DNA of 21,926 nt, taken from assembly GCA_019100305.1 (NCBI GenBank), contig JAHRHW010000019.1, forward strand, positions 1 to 21,926, read 5' to 3'. Position 1 is the first letter of the stretch. Every line of letters starts with the position of its first letter. The notes under the pieces are model-generated. The model searched no databases, was not told where the DNA came from, and saw nothing but the letters and a program-made list of their open reading frames with translations. Both the position numbers and the translations under genes were made by a program. Positions 7,051 through 14,541 of the stretch are shown piece by piece. The DNA comes from Candidatus Thiodiazotropha taylori. Its GTDB lineage: Bacteria; Pseudomonadota; Gammaproteobacteria; Chromatiales; Chromatiaceae.

Positions 7051-8979
7051 CTACTCAGGATTGCCGCGAATAAACTGATCATCAACCAGCATGGTTGAGA
7101 GGATGCCGACAAAGGCCATATTGTCGCCGAAACCCAACGCCTTGCCTCTGGCACACTTCTTCAGCAGCATATTCGTCGCTTTTGGATTGAAGTAGCCTGC
7201 CTGCTTGATACGCGACTCACTGAACAGCTCTTCCACATAGTCCAGGGGTTTGCCATCTTTGAAAAATGATTGGCTGTCCGGGGCCCGGTAGGGCTGCTTG
7301 CTGCGGCTTCGGATGCTCTCCGGTATCAGGCCCTTCATGGTCTTTTTGAGCATGTATTTCTCATTCAATCCCATGATTTTATAGCGACTGGGCAGTTTTG
7401 CGGCAAACTCAATCACCCGGTGGTCGAGAAACGGGAAACGGCCTTCGATGGAGTTGGCCATCGCGACCCGGTCACCCTGGGAGCAGAGCAGATAGCCGGC
7501 CAGCAGGGTGTGAGCTTCAATATATTGATCCTGGTTAAGCGGTTTCCACTGTTCGATGTCTTCTGGCAGAATTCTTTCGATGTTGGAGAAACCCACCGCT
7601 GGCACAGCTTCCCGGGCCTCATCAGAGAAGAACTGCATGATGCGCTGAGTCGTGGCCCAGCGCGGGATATGGGCAAAGAAGGGTTTTTTCAGGTGCTCCA
7701 GGCCCTGCTGAAAAAAGCGTTGGGTGAAGGCGCCACTGGCTGTTGGAGAGTGTTTGAGATAGGGGTAGAGACGCTGCAGGATGAGCGGTCGCCACTCTGA
7801 GTCCGGAGCGTGGCTCCAGAAGCGTCTGACCTTGGCCTCCTTGAAAATATCGTAGCCGCCGAATACCTCATCCGCGCCTTCACCGGTCAAAACCACTTTG
7901 TAGTCCGCTTCGCGCACAGCACCTGAGAGCAGCATCAGGGGTGTAGGGGCAGTGCGTACGATCGCTGTTTCGGCATGTCTTATGACTCTGGGAAAAGCCT
8001 CACCGATATCGGAGCGTTTACACAATACATGGGTATGGTGTGTGCCCAGGTAATCCACTAGATCCCGCTGGAAACTGCTCTCATCGAACTCCTCATCCTC
8101 AAAGCCGATGGAGAAGGTACGCAGAGGTGTGTCGGTGTAGTTTTTGATCAGTGACGTCAGTACCGAAGAGTCGAGTCCGCCGCTCAGATAGGCTCCGACC
8201 GGCACATCGGAGCGCAGTTGCAGCCGCACCGAGTCGATCATCAGTGAGCGTAGCTCATCCGCCCACTCATCGGCTGATTTGTCGTGATCGATCTGGTCGT
8301 TGGGGAAGTCCCAGTCCCAGTAGCGCTCGATATGGATCTCACCCTGTTCGATGACCATCATGCAGCCGGGCGGCAACACCGATATGTTGTCGAACAGAGA
8401 GTTTGGTGGCAGGGCACTCCAGAATGTGAAAACCTCCTGCAGTGCGGTGAGATTGACCTTTTTACTGATCGCGGGATGTGCGAAAAGGGATTTTACCTCC
8501 GAGGCGAAATAGAGCCTGCCGGCGGTTTCGGTGTAGAACAGGGGTCTGATACCGGCCCGGTCCCGGGCAATCACCAAGCGTTGTTTGTTGTTATCCCAAA
8601 GTGCGATGGCGAATTGGCCGTTGAGAGAGTCGACGAACTTGTCGCCATACTGTTCGTAGAGGTGGACGATAACCTCGGTATCCGAATGGGTATAGAACTG
8701 GTGACCCTGTTTCTCCAACTCCTCCCGTAACTCCAGGTAGTTGAAGATTTCACCATTGAATACAACCTGGATGGTCTGATCCTCGTTGTGGATCGGCTGA
8801 TCACCCCCGGCCAGGTCGATGATACTGAGTCGCGCATGGGCCAATCCAACCCGATGATGGCTAAAGAAGCCATATCCGTCCGGCCCGCGGTGATGGACCG
8901 CATGGATCATGCGCTCCAGTTCATCTCTGGAGGGTGATGTACCGTCAGTGAGATTCAGAATGCCAGCTATACCGCACAT
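7051..8979 (-). CDS. asnB: Asparagine synthase-like glutamine amidotransferase
   Basis: A 642-residue enzyme of the glutamine-hydrolysing asparagine synthase family. The N-terminal class II glutaminase domain begins MCGIAG with catalytic Cys2, and shows Arg50 (HARLSIIDL), the NGE triad at 75-77 and Asp100 (SDTEV). The C-terminal synthase domain has the PP-loop SGGLDSS at 266-272 and a GEGADEVFGGYD motif near residue 370. AsnB family members of this length often belong to polysaccharide, lipid or peptide clusters rather than making free asparagine. Here it heads a group with a carrier protein and an acyl ligase, so it may amidate a carrier-bound or small carboxylate. The ATG at 8979 is fixed by the need for Cys2. 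The nearest ribosome site (AAAGGA) is unusually far upstream, with an A-rich spacer of about 14 bases. Confidence 0.85.
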   Translation of the reverse strand: MCGIAGILNLTDGTSPSRDELERMIHAVHHRGPDGYGFFSHHRVGLAHARLSIIDLAGGDQPIHNEDQTIQVVFNGEIFNYLELREELEKQGHQFYTHSDTEVIVHLYEQYGDKFVDSLNGQFAIALWDNNKQRLVIARDRAGIRPLFYTETAGRLYFASEVKSLFAHPAISKKVNLTALQEVFTFWSALPPNSLFDNISVLPPGCMMVIEQGEIHIERYWDWDFPNDQIDHDKSADEWADELRSLMIDSVRLQLRSDVPVGAYLSGGLDSSVLTSLIKNYTDTPLRTFSIGFEDEEFDESSFQRDLVDYLGTHHTHVLCKRSDIGEAFPRVIRHAETAIVRTAPTPLMLLSGAVREADYKVVLTGEGADEVFGGYDIFKEAKVRRFWSHAPDSEWRPLILQRLYPYLKHSPTASGAFTQRFFQQGLEHLKKPFFAHIPRWATTQRIMQFFSDEAREAVPAVGFSNIERILPEDIEQWKPLNQDQYIEAHTLLAGYLLCSQGDRVAMANSIEGRFPFLDHRVIEFAAKLPSRYKIMGLNEKYMLKKTMKGLIPESIRSRSKQPYRAPDSQSFFKDGKPLDYVEELFSESRIKQAGYFNPKATNMLLKKCARGKALGFGDNMAFVGILSTMLVDDQFIRGNPE

Positions 8980-9156
8980 TTTTTGTTTTTTGGTCCTTTA
9001 TCAATCGGCTGTTACTGGGAAGATTGTTATGGATGCCTGACAGCCCTGCGTCAGGGACTTTAACATGCTCCAAGGGGTGTTGCCGATAGGGTGAGTTGTT
9101 AAATCGGTTATCGGATAGACAACTTTTATGGAATCAGTGTGGTAGGGCAGATTAAA

Positions 9157-9174
9157 CGGCCCCGGAAGGGGCTG
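9157..9174 (-). terminator. Terminator after the molybdenum hydroxylase operon
   Basis: Read on the minus strand, the stem CAGCCCC/GGGGCCG (one G-U pair) with a TTCC loop is followed by TTTAAT. It lies about 32 bases past the stop at 9206. The sequence between it and asnB (8980-9156) shows no gene and presumably holds the asnB promoter. Confidence 0.55.
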
Positions 9175-9205
9175 CTGGCATGCACGACAAACGCTGATTG
9201 CCGTT

Positions 9206-11305
9206 TCAGGATGCACCATTGAGTTTCATCGGCAAACGGGTCACCGGTGTTCCATGAGCGGACAACAAGGCATTGGCCAGTGCCGGAGCCAATGGAGGTA
9301 CCCCAGGTTCACCGACACCGCCGGGATCCAGCCGGCTGTTGCTGATGATTACCTCGATGGGGGGAGTCTCCTTAAAACTCAGGATTGGTGTGTCATGAAA
9401 ATTGTGCTGTTCGACGCGACCGTTGTTCAACCTGATCGGCGGTTTAAGTGCAGCACCCAGCGCATAGATCACCGAACCCTCCAGCTGGGCTCTGATGGTA
9501 TCCGGATTGATCGCAATGCCGCAGTCGACCACACAGGTGATCTTGCCCAGTTTGAGCTTATGCTCATCCAACCTGATCAGTTCAACAATCTCAGCCACAT
9601 GGCTGCCAAAACTGGAGTGTACGGCACAACCCAATATCCGCTGTTGATCCTGCTGGTGCCAGGCGGTGGCTTCGGCTGCCCTTTGCAGTACCGCATTCAA
9701 TCTGGATTCTGTCAGCAGTTTCAGGCGCAGTTCCAGCGGATTCTGCCCGCCAGCCCGGGCAAGTTCATCAAAAAAGTGTTCAATGGCATAGGCGTTATAG
9801 TGATTGGAGACGGAGCGCCAGGGGCCGATCGGGACAGGTGAGTCGAGTCTCAACATCTCTACCCGCACATGGGGAATATCGTAGGGCAGGGTGTCAGCAC
9901 CATATTTGCTTGACTGCAGACCGGTGATCAGGTGGTGCCAAACCTGAGGGTTGCCGGCTTGATCCAGGCTGCCGCTCAGACGATGCTGAGTCAGTGGATG
10001 ATAGTGATCGTGCTGGACATCTTCCTCGCGCGGCCAGATCAGTTGCACCGAGCGCTGCAGGCGATGGGCGATTTTAACCGCCTGAGTCACATAATCCTGT
10101 TTGATTCGACGTCCAAATCCACCGCCTAGCAGGGGGGTTACAATTTCAATCCTCGCTTCCAGTTCAGCCTCGCTGAACTCTGGCATCAACGCTTTCAGTG
10201 CCTTGACGGCAGTGGCCATGGCGCTGGTTGGGGATTGGGTCGGTGCCCAGACTCTGTATCGCCCATTTTCAACTCCCACCGTGCAGTTCATCGGCTCAGG
10301 AGTCATGTGGGCCTGGAAGGGGAGTCGATACTCGGAGTTTATGGATTTCAAAGCAGAACCAAGTTGAGCAATGGGCTCTCCACGTTGCAGGATCAGACTC
10401 GCTTTCTGCGAGGTTTCGTCACTCAGTCGTTGAATGATGTTATCGCTGTTCAACTGTGCGGTTTTGCCTCCTTGCCAATCGATTTTCAGGGCTTTTCTGG
10501 CCTGGAAGGCGTGCCAGGTACCCTGTGCGACGACTACCACGCCCTCCTCAAGTTCAAAGCAGTCGATGATGCCGGATCTCTGTTTGATCTCCGAGTCGTT
10601 GAAGCTTTTAACCCTTCCGCCGAACACCGGGGACTGGGCGATTGTGGCATAGACCATATTGGGCAGTTTGGTGTCGATGCCGTAACGCGCTTTACCATTC
10701 AGTTTATCCGCCAGGTCCAAACGGGTGACCGGGGTGCCGATCAGTCTGAAGTCCTCAGGTTGTTTCAGTGCTACGCCTTTCGGCGCCGGCATCTCGGCTG
10801 CTCGCCCCACCAGCTCTGCATAGCTGACTGATTTGGAGGATGGGCGATGGGTGATGCGGGAGAGTTGTGCCTGACAGCTTTCGATCGGTGCCTTCAGGTA
10901 CTCGGCACCGGCCGCCAGTATCATCTGCCTAGCAACGGCGCCTGCTTCCCTCAGGGTCTTCCAGTTTCTTCTGACACTGCGGCTCCCGCCGGTTCCCTGA
11001 AAGCCGTAGGCCGGGTCGAGGGGGGCGTGTTCCACCTGTACCTTCTGCCAATCCACTTCCAGCTCTTCGGCAATCAGCATCGAGAGTGAGGTGAAGGGAC
11101 CCTGGCCCATCTCCGACTCTGCGATGTAGAGCGTAACCAGGCCATCCGTATCGATTTTCAACCAGGCATTCGGTTTGAACCCTGGTGTGGTATCAGTTGC
11201 GGCTGCGATCTCGCCACTCCAGGCAATACCCAGCACCAGGGCAGAGCCGGCCGACAGGGCACTCTTCTTCAGAAAATCTCTTCTCTCTGGATCGAACGGC
11301 TTCAT
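9206..11305 (-). CDS. Molybdenum hydroxylase large subunit, Tat-exported (IorB/xanthine dehydrogenase family)
   Basis: A 699-residue molybdopterin-binding subunit of the isoquinoline 1-oxidoreductase beta/aldehyde-xanthine dehydrogenase family, which hydroxylates a carbon next to a ring nitrogen or an aldehyde using water. The chosen ATG at 11305 overlaps the upstream stop (TGATG), has an AAAGGA site and gives a Tat signal RRDFLKK with a hydrophobic SAGSALVLGIAW. The longer frame to 11386 would bury that signal. Motifs seen are GTGGSRSVRRNW, LLGGGFGRR, GPWRSVSNHYNAYAIEHF and GVGEPGVPP, which carries the catalytic glutamate near residue 666. Like other members it should bind molybdopterin-cytosine dinucleotide and work in the periplasm with the 2Fe-2S subunit. 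No FAD subunit or cytochrome gene is adjacent. Substrate unproven; xanthine or a related purine is suggested by the deaminase gene upstream. Confidence 0.88.
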   Translation of the reverse strand: MKPFDPERRDFLKKSALSAGSALVLGIAWSGEIAAATDTTPGFKPNAWLKIDTDGLVTLYIAESEMGQGPFTSLSMLIAEELEVDWQKVQVEHAPLDPAYGFQGTGGSRSVRRNWKTLREAGAVARQMILAAGAEYLKAPIESCQAQLSRITHRPSSKSVSYAELVGRAAEMPAPKGVALKQPEDFRLIGTPVTRLDLADKLNGKARYGIDTKLPNMVYATIAQSPVFGGRVKSFNDSEIKQRSGIIDCFELEEGVVVVAQGTWHAFQARKALKIDWQGGKTAQLNSDNIIQRLSDETSQKASLILQRGEPIAQLGSALKSINSEYRLPFQAHMTPEPMNCTVGVENGRYRVWAPTQSPTSAMATAVKALKALMPEFSEAELEARIEIVTPLLGGGFGRRIKQDYVTQAVKIAHRLQRSVQLIWPREEDVQHDHYHPLTQHRLSGSLDQAGNPQVWHHLITGLQSSKYGADTLPYDIPHVRVEMLRLDSPVPIGPWRSVSNHYNAYAIEHFFDELARAGGQNPLELRLKLLTESRLNAVLQRAAEATAWHQQDQQRILGCAVHSSFGSHVAEIVELIRLDEHKLKLGKITCVVDCGIAINPDTIRAQLEGSVIYALGAALKPPIRLNNGRVEQHNFHDTPILSFKETPPIEVIISNSRLDPGGVGEPGVPPLAPALANALLSAHGTPVTRLPMKLNGAS

Positions 11306-11787
11306 CAGGATAGGTCCTTTGCACGGATCATTTCGGACGCCTGCTGAATGGCCTGGCGTATGCGCGGATAGGTGCCGCAACGGCACAAAATTTGAGACAT
11401 GGCCTGATCAATCTCGTCTGCGCTCGGATCATGCTTTTCACTCAGCAGGGCATAGGCCATGATGATTTGACCGGATTGGCAGTAACCACACTGGGGAACC
11501 TGTAACTCAAGCCAGGTCTTCAACAGTGGGTGGTCAGCCTGCTCTGCCAGTCCTTCGATGGTGGTGATTTTTTTGCCGGCACACGCTGCTGCTGTGATCC
11601 GGCAGGCTTTTACCGGCATACCATCCAGCAAAACCATACAGGAACCGCAAATGCCGATACCGCAACTGTATTTGGTGCCCGTCAGGCCAAGCTGGTCCCG
11701 CAATACCCAAAGCAGTGGAATATCGCTGTCTGCCTCAACCCGGTTTGCTGAACCATTGACGTGAAGTGTGACTGCCATCAGATCCAT
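11305..11787 (-). CDS. 2Fe-2S subunit of molybdenum hydroxylase (IorA-like)
   Basis: A 160-residue electron-transfer subunit with two [2Fe-2S] clusters. The plant-ferredoxin-like cluster uses Cys42, Cys47, Cys50 and Cys62 (CGIGICGSC...KAC). The helical cluster uses Cys100, Cys103, Cys135 and Cys137 (QCGYCQSGQ...LCRCGTY). All eight ligands are present. It has no signal peptide, so it is probably carried across the membrane folded with the Tat-tagged large subunit, as is known for related enzymes. Its TGA overlaps the large-subunit ATG by one base, which implies translational coupling. Met4 (11778) is an alternative start; a GGGAG site sits too close to the first ATG and rather far from the second. 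Confidence 0.88.
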   Translation of the reverse strand: MDLMAVTLHVNGSANRVEADSDIPLLWVLRDQLGLTGTKYSCGIGICGSCMVLLDGMPVKACRITAAACAGKKITTIEGLAEQADHPLLKTWLELQVPQCGYCQSGQIIMAYALLSEKHDPSADEIDQAMSQILCRCGTYPRIRQAIQQASEMIRAKDLS

Positions 11788-11822
11788 TTCTCCCTGGTCG
11801 ATTGTCGGTTTTTGTTGTTGAT

Positions 11823-12296
11823 TCAGTAATCGGTGCGTTGATCACTGGTTTGCCAGGCTTTGAACAGCTGCAGGCTTGCATCGCGCATGATCTGTCGGCT
11901 GGGCATCTGGCGTTCCCCTGATGGTTTACACAGTTCCGCAGCGATCAGATTGTCGTCGAATCCGCTGACAGCAGCGTCTTCAGCATTAGCGGCGTACACA
12001 AGTCGCTCTATTCTAGCCCAGTAGGCGGCACTCAGACACATCGGGCAGGGTTCACAGGTTGTGTAGAGTACCGCACCGGACAGATTGAAATTCTGCTGAT
12101 GCTGGCAGGCCTTACGGATTGCCTGCATCTCAGCATGGGCGGTGGGATCATTGAGATGCACAACCTGGTTCCAACCCGCTCCGATGATCTGATTCTCCAG
12201 TACGATGACGGCACCGAATGGACCACCATGTCCCAGTGTCAGGCCCTGCTGTGCCTGCTTGAGTGCCTGTTCCATGAATTGTTGATCCTGGTCCAC
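11823..12296 (-). CDS. guaD: Guanine deaminase-like nucleoside/base deaminase
   Basis: A 157-residue zinc enzyme of the cytidine/deoxycytidylate deaminase fold. The zinc and catalytic residues are HAE (His54, Glu56) and PCPMC (Cys84, Cys87). The GGPFGAVIV start, NDPTAHAEMQAIRKAC stretch and later GFDD (112-115) match the Bacillus-type guanine deaminase GuaD more closely than the tRNA deaminase TadA, which lacks GFDD. Guanine deaminase converts guanine to xanthine. The start is a GTG, supported by a GGAG ten bases upstream inside the end of the permease gene; only seven bases separate the two genes. The next gene begins 35 bases downstream. A different purine or pterin substrate is possible. 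Confidence 0.8.
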   Translation of the reverse strand: MDQDQQFMEQALKQAQQGLTLGHGGPFGAVIVLENQIIGAGWNQVVHLNDPTAHAEMQAIRKACQHQQNFNLSGAVLYTTCEPCPMCLSAAYWARIERLVYAANAEDAAVSGFDDNLIAAELCKPSGERQMPSRQIMRDASLQLFKAWQTSDQRTDY

Positions 12297-12303
12297 TGCC
12301 TGA

Positions 12304-13302
12304 CTACTCCCAGCGAAAGCTTTTAGAGCCTATTGTGACAAAGCATAGAGTAAAAAGGCAGAGGGACAACAGGGGAGTGGCAACCTCATTGATGCCGGCA
12401 CCCTCAATCATGACTGCCCTGGCGGCATCCACCATATGAGTCAATGGCAGTGCCAGCGCCAGATTCTGAACCAGTGGATGAGAGCCTTCCAGGGAGAACC
12501 AGACGCCGGAAAGCAGCATCATCGGCCAACTGATCAGGTTCAGTAAGCCATTTGCCGCCTCTTCGCTGGTTATCCTGGCTGCCACCAGCAAGCCAACACT
12601 GATCATGCTCAGGGCGCCGACAACCAAGATCAGTAACAGCAGCCAGTAGGAACCGACCATGCGGAAATCCACCAGCAGATCGGTACCCAGATAGACCAGC
12701 GTGGTGACAGTGACGATCATCAGCAGGCGGGATGCGATCTGTGCAGAGATAAACTCAAATGCACTTAACGGAGTCGCGCGGAGCCGCTTGAGTACCCCGT
12801 TCTTGCGGTATCGGACGATCACATAGCCAACACCGAAGAGGGCACTGAACATGATGTTCATGCCGAGTACGCCGGGTACCACCCAATCCACATAGCGAAT
12901 CTCCGAACCGGACAGGGCAACCCGCTCAAACTGGTAGGGGGCAACGACTTTTTCAAGTAGATATCCCTTTGGTGAGGTGCTGTTGACCCAATAGCGTTGG
13001 TTGTCCAGATCGAGCAGTAGGTCGATCTGATGCCGGTCGACCTTTTCGATGGTATTGTCCAGCTTCTCGATCTCGATGAATTCCACATAACGGGTCTGCA
13101 GAAAGGCCTGGATCGGTTGCTCTGTATCGGCTTCACCGAACAGGCCCACCTTGTAAATCTCCTCCTGGCCGGTAGTGAATGCAAAGGCAAACCCCATCAC
13201 GATCAGTACCGGCATGATCAGATTCCAACCCAGGGCGGTACGATCGCGCAGGAACTCCAGATTGCGCGCTTGCAGGGCGGCGAGAAAACGGCGTATTGAC
13301 AT
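12304..13302 (-). CDS. ABC-2 type transporter permease
   Basis: A membrane permease of the ABC-2 family (drug or lipid export type) with a cytoplasmic N-terminus, a first membrane segment (LIMPVLIVMGFAFAF), a large extracytoplasmic loop of about 130 residues, and five further membrane segments. These include the LLILVVGALSMISVGLLVAARITSEEAA region typical of the family. I chose the internal Met at 13302 because homologues begin with a short charged segment such as SIRRFLAALQARNLEFLRD. An in-frame ATG at 13392 would add 30 uncharacteristic residues; neither start has a good ribosome site. It pairs with the ATPase encoded upstream, across a gap of about 250-340 bases. The exported substrate is unknown. 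Confidence 0.82.
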   Translation of the reverse strand: MSIRRFLAALQARNLEFLRDRTALGWNLIMPVLIVMGFAFAFTTGQEEIYKVGLFGEADTEQPIQAFLQTRYVEFIEIEKLDNTIEKVDRHQIDLLLDLDNQRYWVNSTSPKGYLLEKVVAPYQFERVALSGSEIRYVDWVVPGVLGMNIMFSALFGVGYVIVRYRKNGVLKRLRATPLSAFEFISAQIASRLLMIVTVTTLVYLGTDLLVDFRMVGSYWLLLLILVVGALSMISVGLLVAARITSEEAANGLLNLISWPMMLLSGVWFSLEGSHPLVQNLALALPLTHMVDAARAVMIEGAGINEVATPLLSLCLFTLCFVTIGSKSFRWE

Positions 13303-13392
13303 AGTATTGTGGGTTTGTAGCAAACTGATTGGTTGGTTATTTGACAGGGCAGGATTGATTGGGTTGGTTACCCCTGACTCCAAGCCCAACAT

Positions 13393-13638
13393 AAGGCGCC
13401 ACTATACCTTCAGACGACTCTCTCATACTAATGCGTGCTGGCAGCGGTGTGCCATTGCCTGTAACGCCATGGGTGGCCAGTGGCGTTATATCACACTGAT
13501 TTCAAGCATAAAGACGATCCGATACACGGGGTATGGTGTATACCCTCTCTTTTCTCGACAAATCCAAAAACCATCAGTTCACTTCACTCTTGAAACCTTG
13601 AACACGAGATGCCGAGTCGCCGGGTTATCGAAAAAACA
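13393..13638. other. Gap between ABC ATPase and permease with inverted repeats
   Basis: No gene is visible. Two inverted repeats are present: TAACGCCA (13462-13469) with TGGCGTTA (13481-13488) around an 11-base loop, and GGGTAT (13529-13534) with ATACCC (13540-13545) around a 5-base loop. A run of six T follows the ATPase stop on the minus strand. The gap may tune permease expression relative to the ATPase, through an operator, a partial terminator or a leader structure. Confidence 0.35.
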
Positions 13639-14517
13639 CTAGCTGCGCAGATGGTGCCCCGTTAGCTCCAGGAACAGGTCTTCCAGGGTCGGAGAGCGCA
13701 CCTGCAACTGCTTCAGGGGTATCTGATTGGCCGTCAGCAGACGGATGGTGCTATCCACATCCTTCGATATGATCTCCACCAGGTCTCCCTGTGGATGTAT
13801 CGAAGCACCATCATCGAGGGTGAACTTTACAGGTAACGAATTTCGTGGAAGTGTAATCACTGAGTTGTCAAAGTGGTCCGCCAGAAGTGCTTTCGGATTG
13901 CCCTGTGCGATAATCAACCCATGATCCATGATGATGATCTCATCGCATAGCTCGAAGGCCTCTTCCATATAGTGTGTGGTCAGTACCAGTGTCTTGTTTT
14001 CAGCCTTGATACGACGCACCTGACCCCACAGATTGCGTCGGGATTGGGGGTCGAGTCCGGTTGTCGGCTCATCCAGAAACACCACTTCAGGATTGTTGAT
14101 CAGCGCGATCGCCAACAGTAATCGTTGTTTCTGGCCACCGGAGAGTTTGCGGGTATCCCGGGTCAGAAACTCCTCCAGGGCGCAGGCTTCAACCAGATCA
14201 TCCAGTGACCGGGGATTTGGGTAGAAGCGCTGAAACATCCGCAAGGCTTCATCCACCTGAATGAACTCTTGCAAAGCGGTGTGCTGAAACATGATCCCCG
14301 CCTCATTGCGAAACCTCTGTCCCAGGGGTTCGCCTTTATAGAGAATCTTTCCGGATGAGGGAGTGATGATCCCTTCAAGCATCTCCACGGTTGTGGTTTT
14401 ACCCGCTCCGTTCGGCCCAAGCAGGCCGAAACAGACTCCCCGGGGTATATGAAAACTCACCCCGTTGACCGCTTTCACGCCAGGATAGTGTTTACAGAGG
14501 TTTTGTGCCTCAATCAT
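13639..14517 (-). CDS. ABC transporter ATP-binding protein (ABC-2 exporter type)
   Basis: A 292-residue ATPase with Walker A GPNGAGKT (34-41), a Q-loop glutamine near 78 (MFQHT), the signature LSGGQ (125-129), Walker B VVFLDE (145-150) and a switch histidine in LTTHYMEEA. The C-terminal 70 residues after the ATPase core are the usual extension of DrrA/CcmA/NodI-type subunits. It energises export through the ABC-2 permease encoded downstream. It starts 24 bases after the HDOD gene ends, so the two are probably transcribed together. The ribosome site is weak (GAG only). Confidence 0.87.
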   Translation of the reverse strand: MIEAQNLCKHYPGVKAVNGVSFHIPRGVCFGLLGPNGAGKTTTVEMLEGIITPSSGKILYKGEPLGQRFRNEAGIMFQHTALQEFIQVDEALRMFQRFYPNPRSLDDLVEACALEEFLTRDTRKLSGGQKQRLLLAIALINNPEVVFLDEPTTGLDPQSRRNLWGQVRRIKAENKTLVLTTHYMEEAFELCDEIIIMDHGLIIAQGNPKALLADHFDNSVITLPRNSLPVKFTLDDGASIHPQGDLVEIISKDVDSTIRLLTANQIPLKQLQVRSPTLEDLFLELTGHHLRS

Positions 14518-14541
14518 CTCGAATCAGCCGCTCGCCACCCA

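Noticed and set aside
7270..7800. Plus-strand 176-codon open frame
   Set aside because: It is antisense to the asparagine synthase-like gene; the minus-strand frame carries the conserved motifs.
9001..9219. Minus-strand 72-codon open frame between asnB and the hydroxylase gene
   Set aside because: It begins inside the end of the hydroxylase gene, runs through that gene's terminator hairpin and shows no recognisable protein features.
9254..9841. Plus-strand 195-codon open frame
   Set aside because: It is antisense to the conserved C-terminal part of the hydroxylase large subunit and has no family features.
10235..10831. Plus-strand 198-codon open frame
   Set aside because: It lies wholly opposite the molybdenum hydroxylase large subunit, whose motifs are intact; this is a shadow frame.
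11306..11386. Upstream extension of the hydroxylase large subunit
   Set aside because: It overlaps the 2Fe-2S gene by 27 codons and would bury the Tat signal; the TGATG overlap with a ribosome site is a better start.
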